From positions 124,001-188,000 of the forward strand of contig NW_026042482.1 in NCBI RefSeq assembly GCF_023856365.1: a DNA stretch of 64,000 nt. The letters are read 5' to 3'. Below, in pieces: positions 47,481 through 64,000 of this stretch. Position 1 is the first letter of the stretch, and every line of letters starts with the position of its first letter. Source of the stretch: Brienomyrus brachyistius. Taxonomy: Eukaryota; Chordata; Actinopteri; Osteoglossiformes; Mormyridae. The notes below the pieces were generated by a model that was not told the origin of the DNA, made no database searches, and worked only from the letters and a program-made list of their open reading frames with translations. The translations under genes and the position numbers were made by a program.

Positions 47481-50040
47481 TAGTGGAATTCTGTCACTTA
47501 AATACCAAAATAGAATAACACAGGTGTCGTACTTTTCAACCATTTTTCTTTTGGCTTATAAACGGCATGTGCTACTCTGAGATCACTGACCTGCTGGAGA
47601 TGTGGTTCGGAACCGCAGGTGACCTCGAGTTCTTTTTTTTTTCCTCCGTGGAGGGAATCAAACAACAAAAGAGATTAGCCAGAGATCCACCCTGCACGGA
47701 CTTGCTGGTATGATGGGAACGGGACCTAGATTTACTGGAAGCACAAAGAGAGCAAACTAAATTCTGCCCAACAGACAGGCGGAACAAATCGCTACAAAAG
47801 GTTTCAGTCACCTGTCTCCCCTGCCAGGACAGCACCTCCCTCCCACAGCGCACCAACAATACATTATACTATTATACCGTGTCTTGGAAAAGTATTGGAA
47901 TCCTACTTAGTGTTTTAAAAAGCAGCACATTTCTAAATTATCTATATCCCAGTCCCTGAAAGCTATAACTAAAGATTACTGAGGGTAAGATGAATCTCTG
48001 CTGCATCTCATAAGTTCATTAAAAATCGAAACTTCCTTTCTTTCAGAACTGAATTTTCTGCCATGTTGGTCTTTAAAATTGTCCATTCGGCTCCAACAAG
48101 CTTTCGAACTCCAGTTTGAATGAAATATTGGGCTGCGAATGTGAAGTAGACAGGGTCATGGTGAGAGGAATGCGTCAGGAATATGGGGCGTGTCTGGAAG
48201 TCTGTGTCCATCACCAAAGCCTGTGATATTCATTATTGGCGGTTTGTTTATTGGCTGCTAAGGCTCACAATGGAAGCTCAATACTAAGTGTTTTGAATTA
48301 CTGAAGTTTGCATGTTGACGGAGCCGGGATGGATGGATGGATGGATAGATAAATGTTTAATAATACATGCAGTACAAGTGTCAAACTAACTTTACCAGAC
48401 AAGCCCATTAAAACGAGGCTCTCAGTTTCTCTTGAAATTCTTATGTAAAAAAAAATAAAATAATAATAATAAACTACTTTGCATGTTACTTTTTAATAGA
48501 TTTCCTTTTTAAAAAATTAAATCTGACTACGCAAATCCTTCAACTCCTACACTACCCATCAAGGCAATCCTCAGGATTCCAGCAGCACAGAGTTAACTGA
48601 TGTTCTGCGCGGTTCTTAAAAATGCATGAAACTCGCGAGATAAAAATAAAACAACCGCAACAGAGAATACTGAAATTCCGTCTTCATATTACTGAAACAT
48701 ACAGGATTAAGAGACAACATGAAGTTGGGAAAGGGATTGGTGGGGGGTGGGGGGTGGGATTAAAGGCACTGTCAGCATAACATCATAAAGACGGCACCGA
48801 TGTCCATTTGCCATGGATTATGTTGTATTCTGCGACTAAAAAGGACCCATAATCTGATTAAGTTCACATCAGACTAATGAGTGAATCTTCTCTGACAGCA
48901 TTACTGACGCATAGCCCGCCATCCAGAGCTGCATTAGTGCGTTATGGGTTTCTAAGGCCCACCTTAACACAGCAGGGAAACACGTGCTGCTTAGTACGCT
49001 ATTTCTCGGATCTGTAACATCGTAAGGTCACAGTACAACGTCGTGTCTTTCTGCAACTTTATAGCAGGGCTGAACAGCCAGGTGGCATTTTGGGCATTTT
49101 CAAGGTGAGCCGATGGGTAGGCGAGCCGGCAAAAATCTTGGGGAACCCCCCCCCCCCTTTCCCAGTCAGCAAAATTTATTGCACAGCAAAAGTTATGGAG
49201 ACCCCAGCTCTGTAAAATTTACTGTGGGAGTCCAAGGAAACTTTAAAAACACAATATCTCAATCTCCGGAGTCCTTTAAACCTAAAAAATATACAAAGAA
49301 ATCTATGCTGTGATTCTGCTAGAGAATTTGGGCCCCATGAATGCATATCATATTGGGCCACAAACCCACACCAATGCAGTTATGTTCCAAGTTTTTTACT
49401 GTCCTAATCTCCCCCCCTTAACTGCGCCCCAGACTTGATGTTCCACGTTACAATTTCAACCAAATGTTGTGTGTTAAAAAAAAAATTAAATTGTGCACCA
49501 AAATTTTTTAACATGAAAGCAAGCATTAATAAAACTTAATCAAATGTTGATTTTTTTTTTTTTATATATAGAATTTCTCATTGTTTTGCTGATATCTGGG
49601 AAAACTGGGTTCATGGATCGGGATGGAAAGGCATGTTCAACGCACATTTTTTTTTAAATATTGATTTCCAGCAACTAATAAGCAAATCGAGGGAAATCTG
49701 CAAGGTACAAATCTGCAAGGTACAACAGAACCGTTCATCTCATTTCTACCCCGTCAAATCGCGTCCCAGGCTTTCTGGACCTCCCACTGAAATGCATTCA
49801 GCGACATCCACCTAAACAATTGCATTACCCCGGCAACGGGACTGCAGTAATCTCATTTAGTCTGAGAATTTGTGTGTCAGAAGGTAGAAAATTAGGATAC
49901 GGACACGTTGCTCAAAGAGTGCCACGGAGTCACCAGCAGTATCATCAAACACGCCATTTAATACAATAATTTTTTTATCATTGTTTGTATAAATACAAAT
50001 GATTCTTATTAAACAGCATGACTGACTCGTGCAATACAAA
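47481..50040. other. Intergenic between rgs11 and clcn7, nothing supported
   Basis: AT-rich with a (GGAT)n run at 48,330-48,345, a G-rich tract at 48,740-48,757 and homopolymer runs (49,148-49,156 C; 49,550-49,562 T). Open frames are short and without domains. Confidence 0.45.
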
Positions 50041-50060
50041 TAGGCATATGCATCAAAACC

Positions 50061-51398
50061 TTTATTAGATTTCAGAAATCACAGAAGAAAATCAAGCTTG
50101 GCAAAATAAAAATTATGCAAAATTATCCAGTATATTTCAGCCGTTTCTATAAATGTACGCTAAGGTGGTACTTGCCAACGCCGAAACAATTCTCTCATCC
50201 AGTCACAGTGCTCTTTAAAATGGAGATACTTTAATTTATTTAAGGTTGAGTTAAAACACGACATTTAATATTCAGAATAAAATCAAAATCTGATAAGGGA
50301 TTCACATCGTTTACCGTTTAACTGGTATGTCCATTTTCGATAGGCTTGTTGGGTGGGTAAAAACCCTATTTAACTGATCAGGGTCACTTAGGCAAGTTCA
50401 CCTTAATTAAAAACAAAATAACTAAACAGCACATAACTAGTCAAAGTGTAAACTCTGCTGTTGGCAAAAACTGTACGGCTGGACCCCCAAGGGCACCAGC
50501 GACTGTAGGGCCTTGCTTGGCCAGTAGGGGGCCCCCTTGCACGTGACATTGCAAGGATTTGTAAGTTGTAGGGCGCAGATGGGAAACGAGGTGGGGTAAG
50601 AAGCATTTAAAGTGCGGAGCCACATACAGCCATGGGGGTGGGTTTGGGTTTCTAGCACAGCCTGCAAAGACCAGAATAAGTTCCTTTCCTCAACACACTA
50701 GCGCCCCCTTGGCCAAACACGACCCATGGTCACCTTGCAAATCATTAAGCTGCCCTGAACCCCACTCTGCTTTCAGTAAGTGCCATTTAAAAACAATGAT
50801 ATACACACATTTTCAGGAGAGCACCTGTGAAGTCACCCCCCCACACACACACACACACACTACTGGCATTGTTTGGCACCCGACCCATGTAAACCTGACC
50901 CCGATTTGCATAATTTATTCAGGTATATATCAGAAACCAGGGTTTCTGCCACCTAGAGGCTGTACGGCGCAACAAGAGACAAATCGCCATCAAAAACACA
51001 GGACCTGGAGAATCACCCGGGGTGGGGGGGATACATACTGTCACGTACTGGCGTGGGTGGGGGAGGACGCAGGCAGTGTGGCAGTCAGCCAATGGGCGAA
51101 TTCACGAGAAAAAACACTGTATGTTAAAAACCGCTAGCATCCAGCATGAGAGAAAAAGGTCAAAGCGAGTCAGGGTTTTTCCGGGGGGGGGGGGGGGGGG
51201 CAGGGTTGGTCTTACCTACACTGGCATGGGAGGGGTGGGAGGCATTGGTTAATGGTACAATGTGCAAGACAATTATCTGGGAGAGGAAAATTAACTTCCC
51301 CTAAAGTAAAACTAAAGTCACAAGAAAACTGTGGTACCCTCTGTCAATAGACCACACTCAAAAAACTCTGAGTAAAAGAGGAACGTTATTGGCCTGGC

Positions 51399-51444
<46 letters not shown>

Positions 51445-51546
51445 GCTTGAAATGCTTTTTACACATTTACACTAATGTATATCACAATGCTACCAAAGCT
51501 TTGCAAATGACCACAGAGCGGGACTGACACCCAAGTGTGTGTAGAA

Positions 51547-51611
<65 letters not shown>

Positions 51612-51876
51612 CTCTCTGAAGTGCTTTAAAAACATAACGGATAAATTATTTTATGTGCAAACTGGGAGGGGGCAACAAAAAGTCGCAAAACACACATGGA
51701 ATCGATCCCCTCCCCCATCACAACCAACCCTCGGTGAACGAAACCAGAAAGTCAGTCATTGGCATCCCGGGTTCCGGACTTTGCTGAAATGCACGACCGG
51801 TGCGGGTTCTGGCGGGGGCTGACTGGGGGCAGGGGGGGTTGGCCTGGTGAGCAGCGCGGCAGTCGCCTTCCACGCA
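50061..51876 (-). other. clcn7: clcn7 3' UTR (probable), with polyA signal and microsatellites
   Basis: Downstream of the clcn7 stop on the minus strand. AATAAA lies at 50,066-50,061, giving a ~1.8-kb UTR. It contains poly-G (51,183-51,200 on +), (CT)n (51,403-51,434) and (CA)n (51,547-51,608). The extent is inferred from the signal only. Confidence 0.45.
51547..51608. repeat. (CA)n microsatellite
   Basis: An uninterrupted CA dinucleotide run of about 60 bp, followed by a short (CT)n. Confidence 0.95.
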
Positions 51877-58524
<6,648 letters not shown>

Positions 58525-58834
58525 TCAGCTCCACTAAACTGGAAATATTCAGCAAAGGTCATACAGGGGTCTTTATTGCAAGGATAAGACTCCACTGGTG
58601 TGACTCCATGCCTTTGTGGCATTTTTTTCCTGGATTATTCATCAACACAGAGCCACCTTGTACTTTCCATCCTGAAACCGAAAAATCAATGGCGGAGGCC
58701 GAAGAAGCCCAACGCTGACAGGACACTCTAATAACCTTTTTTTTACTCATCATAGCTTCCCTTCTTCCTTGAGGGTAACATTAGATTCTGGAGGCATGGA
58801 ACTGATCTGAGATCAGAGCTTCGGGTGTGTATAT

Positions 58835-59019
58835 GGGTGTGTCGAGACTAGATGGTCAGTATGGATAACTAAGGTGCACTAAAATTGGGTGAGCAGGCAA
58901 GGCATGTCACCCAGGTTGTGTGACAATTATTTTATATATATGTATATATATATTCCATCCACCATCCCTCCTTTACGGAGAACTGCGTTATTTTTATTGT
59001 CCATTACGAAGAAAAAAAA

Positions 59020-59075
<56 letters not shown>

Positions 59076-59937
59076 GTGTATCGAGACTAGATGGTCATTA
59101 TGGATAACTAAGGTGCACTAAAATTGGGTGAGCAGGCAAGGCATGTCACCCAGGTTGTGTGACAATTATTTTATATATATGTATATATATATTCCATCCA
59201 CCATCCCTCTTTTATGGAGAACTGCGTTATTTTTATTGTCTATTGCAAAAAAAAAAAAAAAAAAACAATACATATATACATATATATTTATGGGTGTATC
59301 GAGACTAGATGGTCATTATGAATAACTAAGGTGCACTAAAATTGGGTGAGCAGGCAAGGCATGTCACCCCGGTTGTGTGACAATTATTTTATATGTATGT
59401 ATATATATATTCCATCCACCATCCCTCCTTTACGGAGAACTGCGTTATTTTTATTGTCCATTGCGAAAAAAAAAAACTATATATATATACATATATATTT
59501 ATGGGTGTATCGAGACTAGATGGTCATTATGGATAACTAAGGTGCATTCAAATTGGGTGAGCAGGCAAGGCATGTCACCCAGGTTGTGTGACATTAATTA
59601 TTTTATATATATGTATATATATATTCCATCCACCATCCCTCCTTTATGGAGAACTGCGTTATTTTTATTGTCTATTGCAAAAAAATAACACAAAAAAACT
59701 ATATATATATATATACACACATATATATTTATGGGTGTATCGAGACTAGTTGGTCATTATGGATAACTAAGTTGCACTAAAATTGGGTGAGCAGGCAAGG
59801 CATGTCACCCAGGTTGTGTGACAATTATTTTATATAAATGTATATATATATTCCCTCCACCACCCCTCCTTTACGGAGGACTGCTTTATTATTAATATCC
59901 ATTGCGAAAAAAAAACACAAGAAAAAGAAAAAATATC

Positions 59938-59988
<51 letters not shown>

Positions 59989-60174
59989 GTGTGTCGAGAC
60001 TAGATGGTCAGTATGGATAACTAAGGTGCACTAAAATTGGGTGAGCAGGCAAGGCATGTCACCCAGGTTGTGTGACAATTATTTTATATATATGTATATA
60101 TATATTCCATCCACCATCCCTCTTTTATGGAGAACTGCGTTATTTTTATTGTCTATTGCAAAAAAAAAAAAAAC

Positions 60175-60206
<32 letters not shown>

Positions 60207-60419
60207 TATTTATGGGTGTATCGAGACTAGATGGTCATTATGGATAACTAAGGTGCACTAAAATTGGGTGAGCAGGCAAGGCATGTCACCCCAGTTGTGT
60301 GACAATTATTTTATATAAATGTATATATATATTCCCTCCACCACCCCTCCTTTACGGAGGACTGCTTTATTATTAATATCCATTGCGAAAAAAAAAACAC
60401 AAGAAAAAGAAAAAATATC

Positions 60420-60456
<37 letters not shown>

Positions 60457-60650
60457 GGGTGTGTCGAGACTAGATGGTCAGTATGGATAACTAAGGTGCA
60501 CTAAAATTGGGTGAGCAGGCAAGGCATGTCACCCAGGTTGTGTGACAATTATTTTATATATATATGTATATATATATTCCATCCACCATCCCTCCTTTAC
60601 GGAGAACTGCGTTATTTTTATTGTCTATTGCAAAAAAAAAACAGAAAAAC

Positions 60651-60682
<32 letters not shown>

Positions 60683-60910
60683 TATTCATGGGTGTATCGA
60701 GACTAGATGGTCATTATGAATAACTAAGGTGCACTAAAACTGGGTGAGCAGGCAAGGCATGTCACCCAGGTTGTGTGACAATTATTTTATATATATGTAT
60801 ATATATATTCCATCCACCATCCCTCCTTTATGGAGAACTGCGTTATTTTTATTGTCTATTGCAAAAAAATAACACAAAAAAACTATATATATACATATAT
60901 ACACACATAT

Positions 60911-60956
<46 letters not shown>

Positions 60957-61135
60957 GTGTATCGAGACTAGAAGGTCATTATGCATAACTAAAGTGCACT
61001 AAAATTGGGTGAGCAGGCAAGGCAATGTCACCCCAGTTGTGTGACAATTATTTTATATATATGTATATATATATATATATTCCCTCCACCACCCCTCCTC
61101 TACGGAGGACTGCTTTATTTTTATTTCCATTGCAA
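58835..61135. repeat. ~235-bp AT-rich satellite, 10 copies
   Basis: Ten units start with GGGTGT(A/G)TCGAGACTAG at 58835, 59074, 59292, 59503, 59733, 59987, 60214, 60457, 60690 and 60955. Each then has GCAGGCAAGGCATGTCACCC, GGTTGTGTGACA, a TTCCATCCACCATCCCTCC block, and an A-run plus (TA)n of variable length that accounts for the spacing differences (211-265). Unit variants fall into classes (TATGGAGAACTGC versus TACGGAGGACTGC). The short open frames here are only repeat readings. Confidence 0.92.
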
Positions 61136-61339
61136 AAATAAAACATTTTAAAACACAAAAAAAAAAAAAAAACGAAAATAATAATAATAAAAATAATTTT
61201 GAATGTGTATTCAAATAAGTTTGAATGTGTGTGAACTATATATAAATATATATATACACATGCATATACAGAAATATATACACACACACACATATATATA
61301 TATACACACACACACACAGACACACACTCACATAAACAC

Positions 61340-61725
61340 ATACACACACTGTGTACAGTCTTATGCAAAGGTTTGGCACCCCTTGACAAATAACATCTTT
61401 TCAATTACAAAAGCAACAATATCAGTTAATACAGTCTCTTTAGGAACTGGGGGGAAAATACACAATATTTTCAGCAAACATTGATGAATAGTTACTTTTT
61501 ATGCCATAAATTGAACAAAATTACAAAATAAAAACATTATTATGGCACTCTGCAAAAGTTTGGGCACCCTACGTAATCAGTACTTAGTAACACCTCCTCT
61601 GCCAGATATCACAGCTTACAAGCGCTTCTTATAGCCAGCTGAAAGGCTTTCAGTTCTTGTACTTGGGATTTTCTCACATTCTTCCTTGCAAAAGGCTTCT
61701 AGTTCTGTAATATTCTAATATATCA
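61340..61725. mobile_element. Tc1-like transposon remnant
   Basis: GTCTTATGCAAAGGTTTGGCACC near 61,360 and the internal TCTGCAAAAGTTTGGGCACCC at 61,550 are typical of inverted-terminal words of fish Tc1 elements. They are followed by GTAACACCTCCTCTGCCAG, which in these elements is decayed transposase sequence. No intact frame. Confidence 0.6.
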
Positions 61726-62340
61726 AGGGCTGTATTGTCAAATAGGAGATCGGCAGCATTCTCCCACCTGAGAAAACTGTACTACAATGCCCTTGATAGT
61801 GTGTAGAAACACACTCGTCAGCTCTAGTCCTCCTGTAACAACGCAAAAGGACTGGCAACCCTCAGGTATTTATGCGTGCGATTGTATGATAAATTCACCC
61901 TGACAGTCTCACACTTCTCTTGGTACCAACAGGTCTCATGGAATATATAAAAGGCAACTGCAACAATTATACTCGGCACTAAACATCGAGGCACGGAAAT
62001 GCAGCAGAGCTTGTGTATTTCTCAGGATGCATTCTAGTAAAATGCCCGGAAAATGAGCTAAAGACATATTTCAAGGGGCACTATATAAAACCGATGGAAA
62101 TTTTACTGATTAAATAAAAGGAAAAGCATCGTTTGAAAAATCACAAATGTTTCTAAGATTCAATGCATCGCTTTTTGACCACATCATAGCGATGAACACA
62201 TCATTGTTCCTGACAATGTCCTAATACAGAAATAAAACTTTATGTTGGTAAACTCAAAAAGCCTTCAGCTGTCACACTGGCTAACGATCTCAAACGATTA
62301 TAAAGCAGCATTTTGAAAAGCGCTGTTTTAAAATAACAGG
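61726..62340. other. No supported feature
   Basis: AT-rich sequence without recognised genes or repeats. It lies upstream (on the minus strand) of the visible clcn7 exons. Confidence 0.4.
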
Positions 62341-62352
62341 TACAACACTTAC

Positions 62353-62705
62353 CTTGTCTTCTGGCCAAATGCTTTTCACGGCTTGGCACTCCAACGGTGC
62401 TGAAACGAAATTTGTATTTCCTCCTACCTCGTTTGCCCTTCAGTTCTTCTTTTCTCCCTTTGGATGTTTTTTTCCTTCTTCTTTGGATATTGTTTTTTAT
62501 TTTTGTTTGTTTTTTTTACTTTGCATGTTTTTCCTTCTTCGGATATTATTTTTTTGGCTTATTTTTTTAGACGATGTTTTTTTCGTCTTCTTTAAAAATT
62601 GATTTTTTTCGTCTTCTTTAAATATTGTTTTTTTTTTCATCCTTTTGATGTTGTTTTACGGAACAAGAGCCGTACAGTGCTACTCTATCAGGAGGTAGCG
62701 CCAAC
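62353..62705 (-). other. Candidate transcribed leader with perfect splice donor
   Basis: Minus-strand purine-rich sequence downstream of a TATA box, ending at CAGAAGACAAG|GTAAGTG (donor at 62,352). It contains a 47-codon lysine-rich frame (ATG at 62,640, stop near 62,498) built of degenerate AAAGAAGACGAAA-type repeats. It could be a 5' UTR/first exon whose partner exon lies at lower coordinates. It does not match ClC-7. Speculative. Confidence 0.25.
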
Positions 62706-62731
62706 TGAACGCCTTGAAGCAGTACCCAGCT

Positions 62732-62831
62732 CTTTTATAGGGAGCGTCAACCCGAAGTCAAGTTCTAGAACGTTGCACTCACTTTTCATTGGTTTCCCAG
62801 CTATGCTGTCAGAATAATGTTTGCTGATTGG
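62732..62831 (-). promoter_or_regulatory. Candidate inducible promoter: TATA, heat-shock element, two CCAAT boxes
   Basis: On the minus strand: CCAAT at 62,831-62,827, CCAAT at 62,792-62,788, TTCTAGAA (inverted nGAAn heat-shock element units) at 62,770-62,763, and TATAAAAG at 62,739-62,732. Order and spacing are those of a compact TATA promoter. The predicted start is near 62,705. Confidence 0.4.
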
Positions 62832-63420
62832 TCGAAAATTTTAAAACGTACCCGAGTACTGTAAAAAAACTCAAGATCTTGCTACCCTACGGAGCACCCA
62901 TAAGGTGATTTTTTTTATACGTTATATGCAGCTATTTGTAGCAGGCCGTAATTAGACTAATCCACCCTTTGTCAATAAAGCCAACAAGAGAACAGGTTGC
63001 CCAAAGTTTGCTCAGGTACACGCCACAGCACAACCTTAAAAACACATCCAGCACAAATCACACTAGTGAATGACACAGCAAATCACAGCAATAAAAAAGA
63101 CCCCTATGGGCAATCCAGCACCCAGACTACAGGTGCCAAAAGGCCCAGCCTGCCTAATAATGAACCCAAAATATACATACAACAAAGAAAAAGACACAAA
63201 CAAAAAAGAAAATAAAACTAGCCAGCTGCTCCCACTAAACCCCGCTCCCGAGGCCACTAAGCCGGCTGGCTTGATAATACACGATACAACCTCAGATAAA
63301 ACATATTAAAGCAACACCAGGGAGGTTTACAACCTGATCCTTAAAATTATCGACCCGTAATTCCACCTTGAAAACCCCTAAAGAACAGTAGTTTACCCCA
63401 TGACTCACTGCCCCATTCAA
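62832..63420. other. No supported feature
   Basis: A-rich sequence. Open frames at 63,063-63,257 (hydrophobic on minus) and 63,070-63,309 have no recognisable family. Confidence 0.35.
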
Positions 63421-63429
63421 ACAAAAAAA

Positions 63430-63590
63430 AAACAGGTTTTTGGGGTAACCTTTAGGTCAGCTCTTCAAAACCAGGTATGAGGACTCTTCAGCTAATCAGT
63501 CCTCTAATTAGAAATCTAATTAGGGAGTTGCAGCGAAAACCTGCATACACACCGGCCCTTTGCGGATAAGATTGTTCACCCCTGAAACAA
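63430..63590 (-). repeat. Interspersed repeat with AATTAG palindrome
   Basis: The minus strand carries GGGTGAACAATCTTATCCGC, a TGCAGGTTTTCGCTGCAAC stretch, and the palindromic CTAATTAGATTTCTAATTAG. I recall this as a sequence dispersed in many fish genomes; no coding potential. Family name not assigned. Confidence 0.5.
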
Positions 63591-64000
63591 GCAAACAGAA
63601 AGGCTGCTACACTGCAAATTCAATATGCCCGCCGATGCTCCACCAAATCTATCAGGACCCTGCCTGTCTTTCCCGTGCCTGCTCCTTTGCCAATATGCCC
63701 TACCATCGGAACATGCACAGCCATCTCGCCCCGGCTATGCCTCCAGTCCGAACTGCAGTTCCTATACCTGCCTATAATTGCCTGGCTACAATCCATCCCC
63801 CAAAATGAAATTGATGACCCAACGATCACAGCTAAGAATTCTATCCCCAAACCACTGGTCTTCCTCCCCAACCGAACGATCATTCACTGACCGTGGTAAC
63901 TTATAAGGGTTGGTATGATGACCAGTGGTGGACCTCACCGAACGTTTAACTGGTCTCTACACCTCGGGGGGGACATAACCTCCTCCATTATACGAGGCCT
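63591..64000. other. Unassigned sequence to window end
   Basis: Contains an 87-codon minus open frame (63,883-63,620) and overlapping plus frames. None has a recognisable domain, so none is called as a gene. Confidence 0.3.

Noticed and set aside
58889..61002. Family of 60-100 codon open frames (MSRQGMSPRLCDNYF...)
   Set aside because: These are the same satellite unit read repeatedly, ending in translated (TA)n; no evidence of coding.
62353..62400. Upstream clcn7 exon
   Set aside because: The splice donor is perfect, but no frame matches the ClC-7 sequence that should precede [10 protein letters not shown].

Overview
This 64-kb window looks like ray-finned (teleost-type) fish nuclear DNA. 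It has spliced vertebrate genes with GT-AG introns, many fish-style tRNA-derived SINEs, LINE, Tc1 and MITE fragments, an old endogenous retrovirus piece, and long microsatellites. Nothing looks bacterial: no operons, CRISPR arrays or prokaryotic genes. The species cannot be fixed from the sequence alone.

Layout. 1-13.5 kb is repeat-rich intergenic DNA: a gag-like relic, a minus-strand endogenous retrovirus LTR with primer-binding site, SINEs, a MITE, LINE reverse-transcriptase fragments and a 46-bp minisatellite. 13.6-14.9 kb holds three exons of a small secreted cystatin-fold (chemerin/cathelicidin-like) gene on +. 14.9-19.77 kb is repeats, an Ig-like exon-sized ORF and a GC-rich, proline-rich retroelement tail. 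19,768-26,925 is one 7.2-kb satellite made of about 247 copies of a 29-bp unit in two opposing arms (about 117 and 130 copies) that meet at a 10-nt loop, so it is a giant inverted repeat. 27.05-35.76 kb (-) is U2AF2, encoding the large U2 snRNP auxiliary factor subunit; ten exons are present but the terminal exon is not in the window, and the satellite lies where it is expected. 36.3 kb (-) is a tRNA-Asp(GTC) gene. 36.96-46.97 kb (+) is a complete RGS11 gene (17 coding exons, 456 codons). 51.88-58.47 kb (-) is the 3' part of CLCN7 (15 exons, last ~501 residues). 58.8-64 kb is a second, ~235-bp AT-rich satellite, a Tc1 relic, a candidate TATA/heat-shock-element promoter and unassigned DNA.

Relations. 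U2AF2 and RGS11 are divergently transcribed with the tRNA gene between them. RGS11 and CLCN7 converge tail to tail; both map to 16p13.3 in human, so that pair looks like conserved synteny, while U2AF2 (19q13.4 in human) does not belong to it. The most novel object is the giant satellite hairpin. Its unit resembles the subterminal sequence of a hairpin MITE family present twice in RGS11 introns, a MITE-like end flanks it on the right, and each unit carries a strong NF-Y (CCAAT) motif. All exon boundaries were worked out by hand from splice-site consensus, reading phase and remembered family sequence.
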